Assembly (NCBI GenBank): GCA_020443345.1
Contig: JAGRIH010000003.1
Span: forward strand, 1-64,000
Length of the DNA stretch: 64,000 nucleotides
Source of the DNA: Halioglobus sp.
Lineage (GTDB): Bacteria > Pseudomonadota > Gammaproteobacteria > Pseudomonadales > Halieaceae
Reading direction: 5' to 3'
Part shown: one piece after another, positions 42,977-52,132 of the stretch
Numbering within the stretch: position 1 is the stretch's first letter
How the letters are laid out: every line of letters begins with the position of its first letter
Translations under genes and position numbers: made by a program
The notes under the pieces: generated by a model
The model's input: only the letters and a program-made list of their open reading frames with translations
Told to the model about the DNA's origin: nothing
Databases searched by the model: none

Positions 42977-44686
42977 ATGAGCACGATTGCCGCACAACTT
43001 GAACAGGCCAAAGCGCAACTGACCCAGGCAGGTGCGCCGTTCGAACTCACCACTATCGACAGCGACGGCGCAGCCTACCGGGCGTTCAAGAACGCACCGC
43101 AGACGCTGACACAGCTGGCCGCACCCTCCCGGGCGCTGGGCGACAAGTGCTTTCTGGTTTACGAAGACGAACGCTGGAGTTACGAGCAATTTTTCCAGCA
43201 CGTCGACGCCCTGGCCGGGCAACTGGTGCATCAGCACCAGATTGGTAAGGGCGACCGGGTGGCCGTCGCCATGCGCAATTACCCGGAGTGGATGAGCGCC
43301 TTTCTCGCCATCGTCTCGATCGGGGCTGTCGCGGTGCCGCTCAACAGCTGGGGCACGGCCGCCGAGCTGGCTTACGGGCTGACCCATGCCCAGGTGCGGC
43401 TGGTGTTCTGCGACCAGCCGCGGCTCGAGGCGATGCTGCCGACGCTGGAAAAAAAACACATTCGGGCCGTCGTGGCGCGCTCCGGCGACAGGGACTTGGG
43501 CGCATATGCCGTTCACTATGGCGACGTGGTCGAGGCCGGCAGGGGGGGACAGCCACCGCGGGTGGCACTTTCCACCGATGACCCGGCGATCATTCTGTAC
43601 ACGTCCGGCACCACCGGAAAGCCCAAGGGCGCGCTGTCGCGCCACCGCAACGTCTGCCAGGCCATCTTCAGTTTGACCTTCGCCGCAGCCTGCGCCGCAA
43701 TCGTCAATCCGGACACCATTGAGAAAATGGCGGCCAGCGGCTTTGAGCCGTCTTCGCTGCTGTGTGTTCCTCTGTTCCACGTCAGCGGCTGTCACTCGGT
43801 TTTCCTGGTCAACTTGCTGGCCGGCCGCAAAATCGCCATCATGCACAAGTGGGATGCAGACAAAGCCTTGGAATGTATCGAGCGCGAACGTATCACCACC
43901 TTTGCCGGTGTTCCAACCATGGTTCGCCAGCTGATGGAGTCGAAGCACTTTGATGAAACCGACACCAGTAGCCTGTTCGGCATGGGCGGTGGCGGCGCCG
44001 CCTCGCCGCCGCAACTGGCGGAACTGATATACAACAAAAAGCCCCACGCATTTGCCGGAACCGGTTATGGCCTTACTGAAACCAACGCCACAGGCGCCAG
44101 CAGCACCGGTATCGCCTATCGTCAGAAACCCACCAGTGCCGGTACGCTGTCACCGCTGATCGAGCTCGAAATACGCGATGAGGACGGCGCCGTGCTGGAC
44201 AGCACCGCTACCGGGCATATCTGGCTCAGAGGTATCTCGCTGATGTGCGGTTACTGGGATGCCGCTTCCGCCACGGTGCAGCTGCTGGAGGACGGCTGGT
44301 TCAATACCGAAGATATCGGTTATATGGATGATGAGGGTTTTCTGTTCCTGGTGGATCGGGCCAAGGATATGATCATTCGCGGCGGCGAGAACATTTATGC
44401 CGCGGAAATCGAAGCGTGCATAGCGGGGCACCCGGCGGTCGACGAGGTGGTCGCTTTCGGTGTGCCGCACGATGAGCTGGGCGAGGAGCTGGCCGTTGCA
44501 GTTCACCCGCGGGACGGCCGCGCCATCGATGAAGCGGAGATTCGCGACCATGTGGCGCAACGTCTGGCCAGGTTCAAAGTGCCGACCCATGTGGTACTAA
44601 GCGCGCAGGAGCTGCCCAAGAATGCCACCGGCAAGCTGCAAAAGAAAATCGTGCGCGCCGCGTTCCTGGAAAATCACCAACCTTAG
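42977..44686 (+). CDS. Acyl-CoA synthetase (AMP-forming, FadD-like)
   Basis: A 569-residue ANL-superfamily ligase. The P-loop is YTSGTTGKPKGA near residue 210, followed by GYGLTETNATG, the hinge region DRAKDMIIRGGENIYAAEIE, and the C-terminal lysine motif LPKNATGKLQKK. It activates a carboxylate to its CoA ester, here probably the side-chain acid of the island substrate. It is preceded by an 85-bp gap after the ACAD genes and followed 12 bp later by an SDR, so it sits centrally in the plus-strand operon. Confidence 0.92.
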   Translation: MSTIAAQLEQAKAQLTQAGAPFELTTIDSDGAAYRAFKNAPQTLTQLAAPSRALGDKCFLVYEDERWSYEQFFQHVDALAGQLVHQHQIGKGDRVAVAMRNYPEWMSAFLAIVSIGAVAVPLNSWGTAAELAYGLTHAQVRLVFCDQPRLEAMLPTLEKKHIRAVVARSGDRDLGAYAVHYGDVVEAGRGGQPPRVALSTDDPAIILYTSGTTGKPKGALSRHRNVCQAIFSLTFAAACAAIVNPDTIEKMAASGFEPSSLLCVPLFHVSGCHSVFLVNLLAGRKIAIMHKWDADKALECIERERITTFAGVPTMVRQLMESKHFDETDTSSLFGMGGGGAASPPQLAELIYNKKPHAFAGTGYGLTETNATGASSTGIAYRQKPTSAGTLSPLIELEIRDEDGAVLDSTATGHIWLRGISLMCGYWDAASATVQLLEDGWFNTEDIGYMDDEGFLFLVDRAKDMIIRGGENIYAAEIEACIAGHPAVDEVVAFGVPHDELGEELAVAVHPRDGRAIDEAEIRDHVAQRLARFKVPTHVVLSAQELPKNATGKLQKKIVRAAFLENHQP

Positions 44687-44698
44687 AGAGGTGCCATC

Positions 44699-45517
44699 TT
44701 GCAGTTTCGCGACCGCGTAGTCTGGATCACCGGTGCCTCATCCGGCATCGGAGCCGCCCTGGCCAAAGCGCTGGCAAGTCGGGGCGCCGAGCTTATTCTG
44801 TCCGGTCGCCGCATGGACGCCCTGGAGGCAGTCAAGGCCAGTTGCCTGGAACTGGGCAGGATCGATATCCTGCTGCTGCCATTCGAAGCGACCGACTTCG
44901 AGGCACTGCCGGCGATCGTGGTAAAGGCGCAACAATGGAAGGGCCACATCGATGTGCTGATCAACAACGCCGGTGTCAGCCAGCGTTCACTGGTAGTGGA
45001 CAGTGATATGTCTGTCTACCGGCGCATTATGGATATCGATTACTTCTCTCCGGTTATGCTCACCAAACTGGTACTGCCCGGAATGATAGCCCAGGGCGGC
45101 GGCCTTATCGCGGTGACGTCCAGCCTGGCAGGCAAGATTGGTTCCAAGATGCGTTCGGGTTACTGCTCGGCCAAACACGCATTGCACGGCTTCTACGATT
45201 CACTGCGGGCCGAGGTTTACGCCGACAATATCCGTGTCAGCATCATACTGCCCGGCTATGTGCAATCCAATGTCTCGCTCTACGCGCTGACCGGCGACGG
45301 CGGCACCCACGGGGTGATGGATGCCGGACAGGCCGGGGCGATCAGTGCGGACGCAGCCGCCGCCAGGATCCTGCGCCAGTTGGAAAAAGAGCGGGAAGAA
45401 ATCTATGTCGGCACCGGTGCGGAGATGCTGGCGCCCTGGCTCAAGCGCTTTTTCCCCGGCCTGTTGTCGCGCTTTCTGCGCAAGCAGAAGGTTCCCGGTG
45501 GCGCCGGCACACCCTGA
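44699..45517 (+). CDS. Short-chain dehydrogenase/reductase (DHRS7-like)
   Basis: A 272-residue SDR starting at TTG with AGAGAGGTG just upstream. TGASSGIG near residue 12, NNAGVSQRS, VTSSLAG and catalytic YCSAKHAL are present. These are features of the DHRS7/DltE branch, which reduces or oxidises steroids, retinoids or acyl chains. The C-terminal tail is amphipathic and basic (LKRFFPGLLSRFLRKQK), suggesting membrane contact. It is 12 bp downstream of the acyl-CoA synthetase. Confidence 0.88.
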   Translation: MQFRDRVVWITGASSGIGAALAKALASRGAELILSGRRMDALEAVKASCLELGRIDILLLPFEATDFEALPAIVVKAQQWKGHIDVLINNAGVSQRSLVVDSDMSVYRRIMDIDYFSPVMLTKLVLPGMIAQGGGLIAVTSSLAGKIGSKMRSGYCSAKHALHGFYDSLRAEVYADNIRVSIILPGYVQSNVSLYALTGDGGTHGVMDAGQAGAISADAAAARILRQLEKEREEIYVGTGAEMLAPWLKRFFPGLLSRFLRKQKVPGGAGTP

Positions 45518-45535
45518 ATACAAGATAGTTATTCG

Positions 45536-46129
45536 ATGAGCGACAACCGCCAGCCCTCCCGTGCGCGGGAGCGTTTTCACCAGATACTGCGTGAGCTGAT
45601 GCAGGCGAGTATCCGGTTGGATGCCTCTGCGCGCCAACTCGATGAACTGGCCACCGATTTGGAACAGGTGCTGGAAACCGTCCGTCGATCCAGTCGCGAT
45701 GCAATCCGCAAGTTCGACCCGGACAGTGTGCCCGGCAATATGAACACCGCCATGCCCTACAGTCCCGTCAGCGGTCGCTGCAACCCGCTGGCCGCAGATA
45801 TTGATTATGTTCGCGAGGGCGAGCGTCTGTGCGCCAATGCCCGCTTTTCAGAACTGTACGAGGGCCCCCCGGGCAACGTCCACGGCGGCATTATCGCCGG
45901 TGTGTTCGATCAGCTTCTGGGCATGACCGCCCTGGTGCACGGCCTGCCCGGCCCCACCGCCTATCTCAACATCCAGTACAAAAAGCCGCACCCGCTGGGC
46001 ACGACCCTGCGCTTTTGCGGCGAGATCGAGCGCACCGAGCAGCGCAAGGTGTTTATTGTCGGGAGTTGTTATGCCGGCGATGAACTGCTGTCACACGCCG
46101 ACGCGCTGTTTGTCCGGAGGGACTACTGA
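45536..46129 (+). CDS. PaaI-type hotdog acyl-CoA thioesterase
   Basis: A 197-residue protein. The first 65 residues are helical with coiled-coil character. The hotdog domain follows, with the thioesterase motif NVHGGIIAGVFDQLLG, where His-Gly-Gly and the later acidic/amide residue form the active site. It hydrolyses acyl-CoA esters, perhaps to recover CoA from dead-end intermediates. It is the last gene of the plus-strand operon, 18 bp after the SDR, and converges with the SDR at 46153. Confidence 0.85.
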   Translation: MSDNRQPSRARERFHQILRELMQASIRLDASARQLDELATDLEQVLETVRRSSRDAIRKFDPDSVPGNMNTAMPYSPVSGRCNPLAADIDYVREGERLCANARFSELYEGPPGNVHGGIIAGVFDQLLGMTALVHGLPGPTAYLNIQYKKPHPLGTTLRFCGEIERTEQRKVFIVGSCYAGDELLSHADALFVRRDY

Positions 46130-46152
46130 ACGGCGCGACGGCATGACGGCCC

Positions 46153-46917
46153 TCACACATAGGGCGGCGTAATGGTGCTGCCGTTGTCGATGGTCATTGC
46201 CGCGCCGTTGATATGGCGCGAATCGTCCGAGGCGAGAAACAGCACCAGCTTGGCCACCTCCTGCGGCTGACAGACAAAGGCCCGACTGCGCGCGGGGTCG
46301 GACAGGTTCATGCCCGCGGCTTTCTCCGCCATTTCCATGGTCATCGGCGTGACGATACCGTCGGGGTGAACGCTGTTGCAGCGCACACCCTTGCCCGCCT
46401 TGTGGCAGTAGACCGCCACACTCTGGGTCAGACCGCGCACCGCCGCCTTGGCTGAACCATAGGCGGCAAACGCCGGCATCCCCATCAGGGCCGAGGACGA
46501 CGACATATTGATGATGGAGCCGCCGCCGCTCTTTTCGATCAGGGGCAGCGCTGTTTTGATGCCGAGAAAAACGCTGTCGGCATTGATCCGAAAGATACGC
46601 TGCCAGCTGTCATAGCTGGCGTTGAGAATATCACCGTGTTCGAGAATCGCCGCGTTGTTGATCAGGACATCGAGCTGCCCGAAGTCTTTCTCGACGGTGG
46701 CGACGAGCGACTGCCAATCGCTCTCGGAACTCACATCCTGCTTGAAAAACGTGGCTGCATCGCCAATCTCCGCGGCTACGGCGCGGCCGGCCTCCTCGTT
46801 GATATCCGTGAGAATGACCCGGGCGCCCTCCGCGGCCAGCAACTCGGCATCGGCCCTGCCCACGCCGCGACTGCCCCCGGTTACAATGGCCACCTTTCCC
46901 GCAACTCGTCCACTCAT
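46153..46917 (-). CDS. SDR similar to 3-beta/17-beta-hydroxysteroid dehydrogenase
   Basis: A 254-residue classical SDR. TGGSRGVG at 13-20, NNAA, Ser in NMSSSS near 140, Y153 and K157 (YGSAK). The blocks DINEEAGRAVAAE, DVSSESDW and NSVHPDGIVTPM closely resemble the 3-beta/17-beta-HSD of Comamonas testosteroni as I remember it, an enzyme of the same length. Cyclohexanol and glucose dehydrogenases are nearby alternatives. It is transcribed divergently from the SDR at 47178, with operator copy 4 between them. Confidence 0.78.
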   Translation of the reverse strand: MSGRVAGKVAIVTGGSRGVGRADAELLAAEGARVILTDINEEAGRAVAAEIGDAATFFKQDVSSESDWQSLVATVEKDFGQLDVLINNAAILEHGDILNASYDSWQRIFRINADSVFLGIKTALPLIEKSGGGSIINMSSSSALMGMPAFAAYGSAKAAVRGLTQSVAVYCHKAGKGVRCNSVHPDGIVTPMTMEMAEKAAGMNLSDPARSRAFVCQPQEVAKLVLFLASDDSRHINGAAMTIDNGSTITPPYV

Positions 46918-47039
46918 GCCATACTCCTTACGTCATCACTGTCGTTTGATTTCGGGGCATGTCACAGGTCCGCTGCCCGCATCGCCTCGGTTTCTGCCAG
47001 CTCTGCACACCCTGTGCGCGAGCCGCGGCGCGCACAGTG

Positions 47040-47071
47040 TATATTGATATTGAATCCAAATTCAATATAAT
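47040..47071. promoter_or_regulatory. Operator copy 4 overlapping a near-consensus sigma-70 promoter
   Basis: TTGATATTG, AATC, CAAATTCAA at 47044-47065, extended to 13-bp arms with TATA flanks (47040-47069, two arm mismatches). On the plus strand TTGATA (47044-47049) and TATAAT (47066-47071) are 16 bp apart, so the operator fills the promoter almost exactly. It would control the SDR-MFS genes to the right and possibly the divergent SDR to the left. Confidence 0.8.
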
Positions 47072-47177
47072 GACCGGGCGCTCGTGAATTAAAACCCGAA
47101 TTACACGATCCGGAGCCAGGTGTTGTCGCCTTTTGTCACTGCCGGTCCCGGATACCTGCCACAGAGAGACCAATCCC

Positions 47178-47933
47178 ATGAAACCACTCAACGATAAAGT
47201 CGCACTGGTTACCGGTGCCGGCCAGGGCGTCGGCCAGGGTATTGCCTTTGCACTGGCCGGCGCCGGGGCGAAAGTCGCAGCCACCGGACGCACCCTGTCG
47301 AAAGTCGAGGCCACCTGCAAGGAGATCGAAGCGCGCGGTGGCGAGGCCCTGGCCGTGCAGTGTGACGTCAAGCAGTTGCAGTCGCTGACACAGTGCGTGG
47401 AGGCCGTGGTGGCGCGCTTTGGCGGCATCAATATTTTGGTCAACAACGCCCAGGAAGTGCCCAACGGCACCCTGCTCGAAGTCAGCGACGAGGCCTTCGA
47501 GGCGGGCTGGATCTCCGGTCCCCTGGCGACGTTTCGCCTGATGAAGCTGTGCCACCCCTACCTCAAGGGCGACGGCTGCATCGTCAACCTGGGCAGTTCG
47601 GCGGCCAAGCGCTGGGACGCCAGCGGCTATTCCTGCTACGGCGCGGTCAAGGAAGGCATACGGCAGGTTACGCGCGGGGCGGCCTGCGAGTGGGGGCCGG
47701 ACAACATCCGCACCAACGTCCTGCTGCCGCACGCCAAATCACCGGGGCTGAACTGGTGGATCGAAAACAACCCCGAGGAGGCCAAGCAGTTTTTCCAATC
47801 CATCCCGCTGCGGCGGGTGGGCGAGTGCGAGGAAGACATCGGGCGCTTCGTGGTACTGCTGTGCAGCGACGAGGCGCGCTATGTCAACGGCCAGAGCATT
47901 GCCCTGGACGGCGGCCAGGCCTATCTGGGCTGA
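47178..47933 (+). CDS. Short-chain dehydrogenase/reductase
   Basis: A 251-residue SDR with TGAGQGVGQG near residue 12, NNAQ in place of NNAG, NLGSSAA and catalytic YGAVKEG, where the usual YxxxK is kept. The ending ALDGGQAYLG is typical. I use the ATG at 47178; an in-frame start 15 codons earlier lacks family similarity. Its promoter contains operator copy 4, so it belongs to the predicted TetR regulon. An MFS carrier follows 82 bp later. Confidence 0.88.
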   Translation: MKPLNDKVALVTGAGQGVGQGIAFALAGAGAKVAATGRTLSKVEATCKEIEARGGEALAVQCDVKQLQSLTQCVEAVVARFGGINILVNNAQEVPNGTLLEVSDEAFEAGWISGPLATFRLMKLCHPYLKGDGCIVNLGSSAAKRWDASGYSCYGAVKEGIRQVTRGAACEWGPDNIRTNVLLPHAKSPGLNWWIENNPEEAKQFFQSIPLRRVGECEEDIGRFVVLLCSDEARYVNGQSIALDGGQAYLG

Positions 47934-48015
47934 GCCGCCCGATAACATTTCCTGTCTCCGAGGCGACAATCCGCTACCCTGGAACCATCGGTGATTTAAC
48001 CATCAGGCGCACATA

Positions 48016-49239
48016 ATGAAAACACAGCGTTTCTTCCCCGGCTGGTGGATGCTCGGCATCGCCTTTTTCGTGCAGATGATTGGCTCGGGCACGATCATGT
48101 ACTCCTACAGCGTCGTGGCCGTCCCTCTGGGAACCGAGTTCCAGGCTAGCCGCATGGTCATGATGTTCGGGCTGACCGCCATGTCGCTGACCAGCACACT
48201 CACCTCTCCCCTGCTGGGTCGCGCCCTGGACCGCTACTCCATCAGGTTGCTCATGGTTGTGGCGGCACTGGCTCTGCCGCTGGGTTACTTCCTGCTGTCG
48301 CTGGTCACGGCGATATGGCAGGTGCCGGTGATTTACGCTGTCTGCATGTCCATCGCCACACTGATGCTGGGGCCGCTGGCCGCCTCCACCCTGCTGGCGC
48401 GCTGGTTCCAGAGCAAACTGGGGCTGGCCATGGGCATTGCCGCGGTGGGCACCTCGGCGGGCGGTTTTCTGTTCCCGCCACTGATCGAGTGGCTGATTGA
48501 AACTTACGAGTGGCGCACCGCCTTTCGCCTGCTGGCGGCGCTGATTCTCGTCGGAGTTCTGCCGGCCACGCTGCTGGTGGTGAACCGCCCGCAAGACCGG
48601 GGTTTGCAGCCCTACGGCGCACTCGATGCGCCGGCACAGGCGCACGATGCGACCGGTGCCACCGCTCCCTCGCTGCTGAAAAGCCGCAACTTCTGGATGG
48701 TGGCAATAGTTATCAGCGTGCTGTTTGGCGTCTACACCGCGCTGCTGGGCAACCTGGTGCCCTTTGCCATTGGCGCCGGTGTCAGCAAGGAACAGGGGGC
48801 ACTACTGATTTCCATTATCGCCGCCTGCGGCGTGGCCGGAAAACTGGTTTTCGGCGCAGTGGCCGACCGCATCGACCTGCGCGCGGGGCTGGCCGTGGCC
48901 ATCGCCCTGCTCGTTGCCGGTCTCGCGTGCTTCCTCGGCGAGGGGCTCACCGCGCTGGTGGCCGGCAGCGTCGCCGTCGGCCTGGCCGCCGGCGGCATGC
49001 TGCCGGTCTGGGGAGCCATGCTGGCCTGGCTGTTCGGCGCCGCGAACTACGGCCGGGTCATGGGGCAGATGAACCCGGTGATCATCCCGATGAGCCTCGT
49101 CGCCCCGCCCCTGGCGGGCGCCATCTACGACCGGACCGGCAGCTACAACGCGGCCTTTATCCTGTTTATCGTCCTGCTCGCGCTGTCCCTGCTGCTGCTG
49201 CCGGCCATTCGGCGCTCACCGCAGGCCCAGGCGGCATAA
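48016..49239 (+). CDS. MFS transporter, 12 transmembrane segments
   Basis: A 407-residue major-facilitator protein with about 12 hydrophobic helices and a central cytoplasmic loop near residues 195-220 (RPQDRGLQPYG). The first helix motif PGWWMLGIAFFVQM and the loop LLGRALDRYS after helix 2 are typical of the oxalate:formate/monocarboxylate branch. It probably imports an organic acid related to the island substrate, and lies downstream of the operator-controlled SDR in the same direction. Confidence 0.88.
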   Translation: MKTQRFFPGWWMLGIAFFVQMIGSGTIMYSYSVVAVPLGTEFQASRMVMMFGLTAMSLTSTLTSPLLGRALDRYSIRLLMVVAALALPLGYFLLSLVTAIWQVPVIYAVCMSIATLMLGPLAASTLLARWFQSKLGLAMGIAAVGTSAGGFLFPPLIEWLIETYEWRTAFRLLAALILVGVLPATLLVVNRPQDRGLQPYGALDAPAQAHDATGATAPSLLKSRNFWMVAIVISVLFGVYTALLGNLVPFAIGAGVSKEQGALLISIIAACGVAGKLVFGAVADRIDLRAGLAVAIALLVAGLACFLGEGLTALVAGSVAVGLAAGGMLPVWGAMLAWLFGAANYGRVMGQMNPVIIPMSLVAPPLAGAIYDRTGSYNAAFILFIVLLALSLLLLPAIRRSPQAQAA

Positions 49240-49312
49240 GTGCAGTTCAGGTCCGGCTGCGCAGGGACGGGCGGTCGTCAATACGCATAAAGCACATCGC
49301 ACTTCCACACCG

Positions 49313-50152
49313 TCACTCGTCCAGCAGTCGGTGCTCGACACAAAAGGGCTGGGCGCAGATCGTCTGGGCGTTGTGGGCCGCCGCCTCGGGTGCGCTGGCC
49401 AGCCACGCGATTACCGCAGCGGGGACAGTGGCCGGGGCGTTTCCGGAGGTTTCAGTGAAATCGCCCATCAGGCCTTTTTCGCGCATGTTTTCCGTGGGCA
49501 CAAAACCGGGATCGACATTGAAAAAGTGGACCCCGCTATCGCGGTGTTCGGCGTGCAGCACCCCTACCATGCGCATCAGCGCTGCCTTGGTGGAAGAGTA
49601 GGCAAAGCCCCAGCCGCCGGCGCCGGCCGGTGCCGGCGGATCGGTGGTTGCCGAGTTGGAAACCATGTTGATGATACAGCCGCTGTTGCGTGCCAGCATG
49701 GCGGGCAGGCAGCGCTGCACCAGCAGCAGCGGCGCAAAGACATTGCCCTGATAGATCTTGTGCACCATCTCGCCGGTCAGCTCGAGCACCGGCTTCATGG
49801 TGCCCGGCCCCTGGTAGATGCCATTGTTGAGCAGCAGGTCGATTTGGCCCCATTGCTCGAAGGTGGTGGCGAGCGCCTGTTCAATCGAAGCGGTATCCAG
49901 CAGGTCCAGGCGGATCGGCAGCGCGCGCCGGCCCAGCGCCTCGATCTGCGCGGCCGTGCCGAGCAGGCTGCCGGAGACCGGGCTGGTATCGGAGTTGTCC
50001 GCCCCGCGCTCGTGCCGCTCGCCCTCCTCCATGGAGCGCGCGGCGAGCACGACATCAAAACCCCTGGCCGCCAGGGCAATCGCGGCCTGCTTGCCGATAC
50101 CCCTGCTGGCCCCGGTGACAAAGGCCACTTTTCTCTCGAGATTACCGCTCAT
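49313..50152 (-). CDS. Short-chain dehydrogenase/reductase, extended N-terminal insert
   Basis: A 279-residue SDR with TGASRGIG near 13, NNGIY instead of NNAG, NMVSNSA and YSSTK. After the second strand an insert of about 25 residues (ERHERGADNSDTSPVSG) is present, as in SDRs annotated for acyl or steroid substrates in actinobacterial clusters. The start at 50152 follows GAAGGG. It faces the MFS gene tail to tail. Substrate unknown. Confidence 0.85.
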   Translation of the reverse strand: MSGNLERKVAFVTGASRGIGKQAAIALAARGFDVVLAARSMEEGERHERGADNSDTSPVSGSLLGTAAQIEALGRRALPIRLDLLDTASIEQALATTFEQWGQIDLLLNNGIYQGPGTMKPVLELTGEMVHKIYQGNVFAPLLLVQRCLPAMLARNSGCIINMVSNSATTDPPAPAGAGGWGFAYSSTKAALMRMVGVLHAEHRDSGVHFFNVDPGFVPTENMREKGLMGDFTETSGNAPATVPAAVIAWLASAPEAAAHNAQTICAQPFCVEHRLLDE

Positions 50153-50358
50153 TGAACCCTTCCCGATATGCAAGTGGTTGCGTGCAGCACAACTGGCGCA
50201 AGCTGCAATAGTCGTATCCGTGCGTGCCTGTGTGCAAAGGTGAGGTGGCCCGAAGCTGGCGCCGACACCCCAAAGTGATCCTGTGCAGCTTGTGAAATAT
50301 TTTCACCAGTTTGTGCATCGCCCGGTAAGAAGCGGATTGCCCAGAGAAAAAATGGTGC

Positions 50359-51105
50359 TCACCGGCAGGTCGCAGCGTAATCAACCGACAGCGCCTCACC
50401 ACTGACGTAGGAGGCCCGATCACTGCACAACCAGGCAATGCTCTGTGCCACCTCCTCCGGCCGGCCAAAACGGCCGCAGGGAATACTCGATTCCACCAAC
50501 TGCTCGACGTCCCCGCCGCGCGACAGCGTCCGCTGCAACATCGGTGTTGCAATGGAGCCGGGCAGCACCGCATTGATACGAATACCGCGCCGCGCATTTT
50601 CCATTGCCGCCGTCCTGGTGAGCCCCAGCACACCGTGCTTCGACGCGCAATACGCCGCCATATTGGGCACTGCCATCAGCGCAGCGCCAGAGGCGACATT
50701 GACGATTGCTCCCGAGTTGGCAGCCTGCATGACCTCCAGTTCATGCTTCAGACAGAGAAACACGCCTGACAAATTGATATCGAGAACCCGCTGCCAGTCA
50801 GCCAGGAACATGCGCTCGATGCTCGCCGGCTCGCCGACGATACCGGCGTTGTTGACCGCACAATCCAGGCGGCCGTGAGCAGTGACGATGTGTTGCAGCA
50901 ACTGAACCACCTGCTCCTCGTCTGTGACATCACACACACGAAAATCCACATCATGCCCCAGATCACTGGCCAGCTGCTCACCCCCATCGGCATCGCAATC
51001 GGCCACAATCACCCCGGCGCCCTCTTGCCTGAAAAGACGCACTGTGGCCGCACCGATACCCGACGCACCGCCAGTGATCAATGCCACTTTATTTTCAAGC
51101 ATCAT
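50359..51105 (-). CDS. Short-chain dehydrogenase/reductase (classical)
   Basis: A 248-residue SDR with TGGASGIG near residue 11, NNAG, NVASGAALM and catalytic YCASK. The terminal VDYAATCR departs from the common VDGG motif (VDYA), which is unusual because the Gly pair there normally contacts the cofactor pocket. Two start codons lie side by side at 51105 and 51102. It is 72 bp downstream of another SDR in the same direction, probably one operon. Confidence 0.86.
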   Translation of the reverse strand: MMLENKVALITGGASGIGAATVRLFRQEGAGVIVADCDADGGEQLASDLGHDVDFRVCDVTDEEQVVQLLQHIVTAHGRLDCAVNNAGIVGEPASIERMFLADWQRVLDINLSGVFLCLKHELEVMQAANSGAIVNVASGAALMAVPNMAAYCASKHGVLGLTRTAAMENARRGIRINAVLPGSIATPMLQRTLSRGGDVEQLVESSIPCGRFGRPEEVAQSIAWLCSDRASYVSGEALSVDYAATCR

Positions 51106-51177
51106 AATGGCTGTTACCTGTGCACATTTTCCCGGCCCCCTCAGCGACAGGAAAGCTGCGCCCGCAATCGGGTGCCC

Positions 51178-51945
51178 TTACAGCGTGTGTGGGTTGATGG
51201 TAATGCCGCCGTCCACGTTGAGGACATGACCGGTGATAAACGACGCGCGATCACTGAGCAGGTAGACTACCGCATCGGCAACCTCCCGGGGTTCGCCCAG
51301 CCGGCGCATGGCATGCACACCCTCGGTCTTTTCGCGCGCACCGGGCACGCTGTTGAAATAGTACTCCATCCCGGCGGTACGGATACCCCCCGGCGCCACG
51401 GCATTGATGCGCAGGTTGTGCTGGGCATTCTCCGCCGCGGCAGTCTTGGTCAGCGCAATCACACCACCTTTCGCCGCACTGTAGGGAGATTGCAGCGCTT
51501 CTCCACGAATCCCGGAAAGTGATGCGATGTTGACGATGGCGCCACCGCCCTGCTGCAGCATCACAGGGATCTGATACTTCATACACAGCCAGACGCCCTT
51601 CAGGGTGACATCCTGCGCGCGCTGCCAGTTCTTGTTTTCCACATCCTGCAGGGGTGCAAAACCACCGCTTGCAGCGGCATTGTTGGAGGCGCAATCGAGG
51701 CGGCCAAAGGCATCCACTGCACGCTGCACCATCGCCGCCACCTGTCCTTCCTCGGCCACGTTAACGGCGACGGCGAGCGCGCGGCCGCCGTCGGCGTTGA
51801 TGCGCTGCGCCACTGCAGCTGCCGCTTCGCCGTTAATGTCGGCCACGACCACCGCTGCACCCTCGCGATGGAACATCAGCGCCGTCGCCTCACCGATACC
51901 GGCACCGCCGCCGGTTACCAGCGCCACTTTATCCTGCAGTAACAT
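51178..51945 (-). CDS. Short-chain dehydrogenase/reductase (classical)
   Basis: A 255-residue SDR with TGGGAGIG near 11, NNAAA, NIASLSG and YSAAK catalytic motif, ending VDGGITINPHTL. The start at 51945 has GGAGAAG upstream; the longer open frame to 52071 crosses the promoter region and shows no homology. It is divergent from the MarR gene, with a small palindrome at 52086 between them, so MarR may control it. Specific substrate not known. Confidence 0.87.
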   Translation of the reverse strand: MLLQDKVALVTGGGAGIGEATALMFHREGAAVVVADINGEAAAAVAQRINADGGRALAVAVNVAEEGQVAAMVQRAVDAFGRLDCASNNAAASGGFAPLQDVENKNWQRAQDVTLKGVWLCMKYQIPVMLQQGGGAIVNIASLSGIRGEALQSPYSAAKGGVIALTKTAAAENAQHNLRINAVAPGGIRTAGMEYYFNSVPGAREKTEGVHAMRRLGEPREVADAVVYLLSDRASFITGHVLNVDGGITINPHTL

Positions 51946-52085
51946 CGCTTCTCCTGTCCCGGTGTAACCGGTGCACCTCAGTCGGCGTGCCTGCGCTTTG
52001 CCTCTTCGCCGGTCCCGGTGTGCTGCATCGTCCAATTCACGATCAGACCCGATTCCCCATTGACCCGTCAAACTTAAACATATAG

Positions 52086-52098
52086 ACTGATAATCAGT
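52086..52098. promoter_or_regulatory. Candidate MarR operator
   Basis: ACTGATAATCAGT is a perfect palindrome (6-bp arms around a central A), set in AT-rich sequence 35 bp before the MarR start and about 140 bp before the divergent SDR start. Size and TGAT/ATCA half-sites fit MarR-family operators. Confidence 0.6.
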
Positions 52099-52132
52099 TT
52101 ATCTTACTATTTAGCGGCCATGCAAACTGTTC

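Noticed and set aside
44699-44701. Doubt about the TTG start of the SDR gene
   Set aside because: AGAGAGGTG is correctly spaced before TTG and the protein begins exactly at the SDR first strand, so the start is accepted.
50292-50306. GTGAAA/TTTCAC palindrome in the gap beside two SDR genes
   Set aside because: Only 6-bp arms, no second copy at comparable places and no clear promoter overlap.
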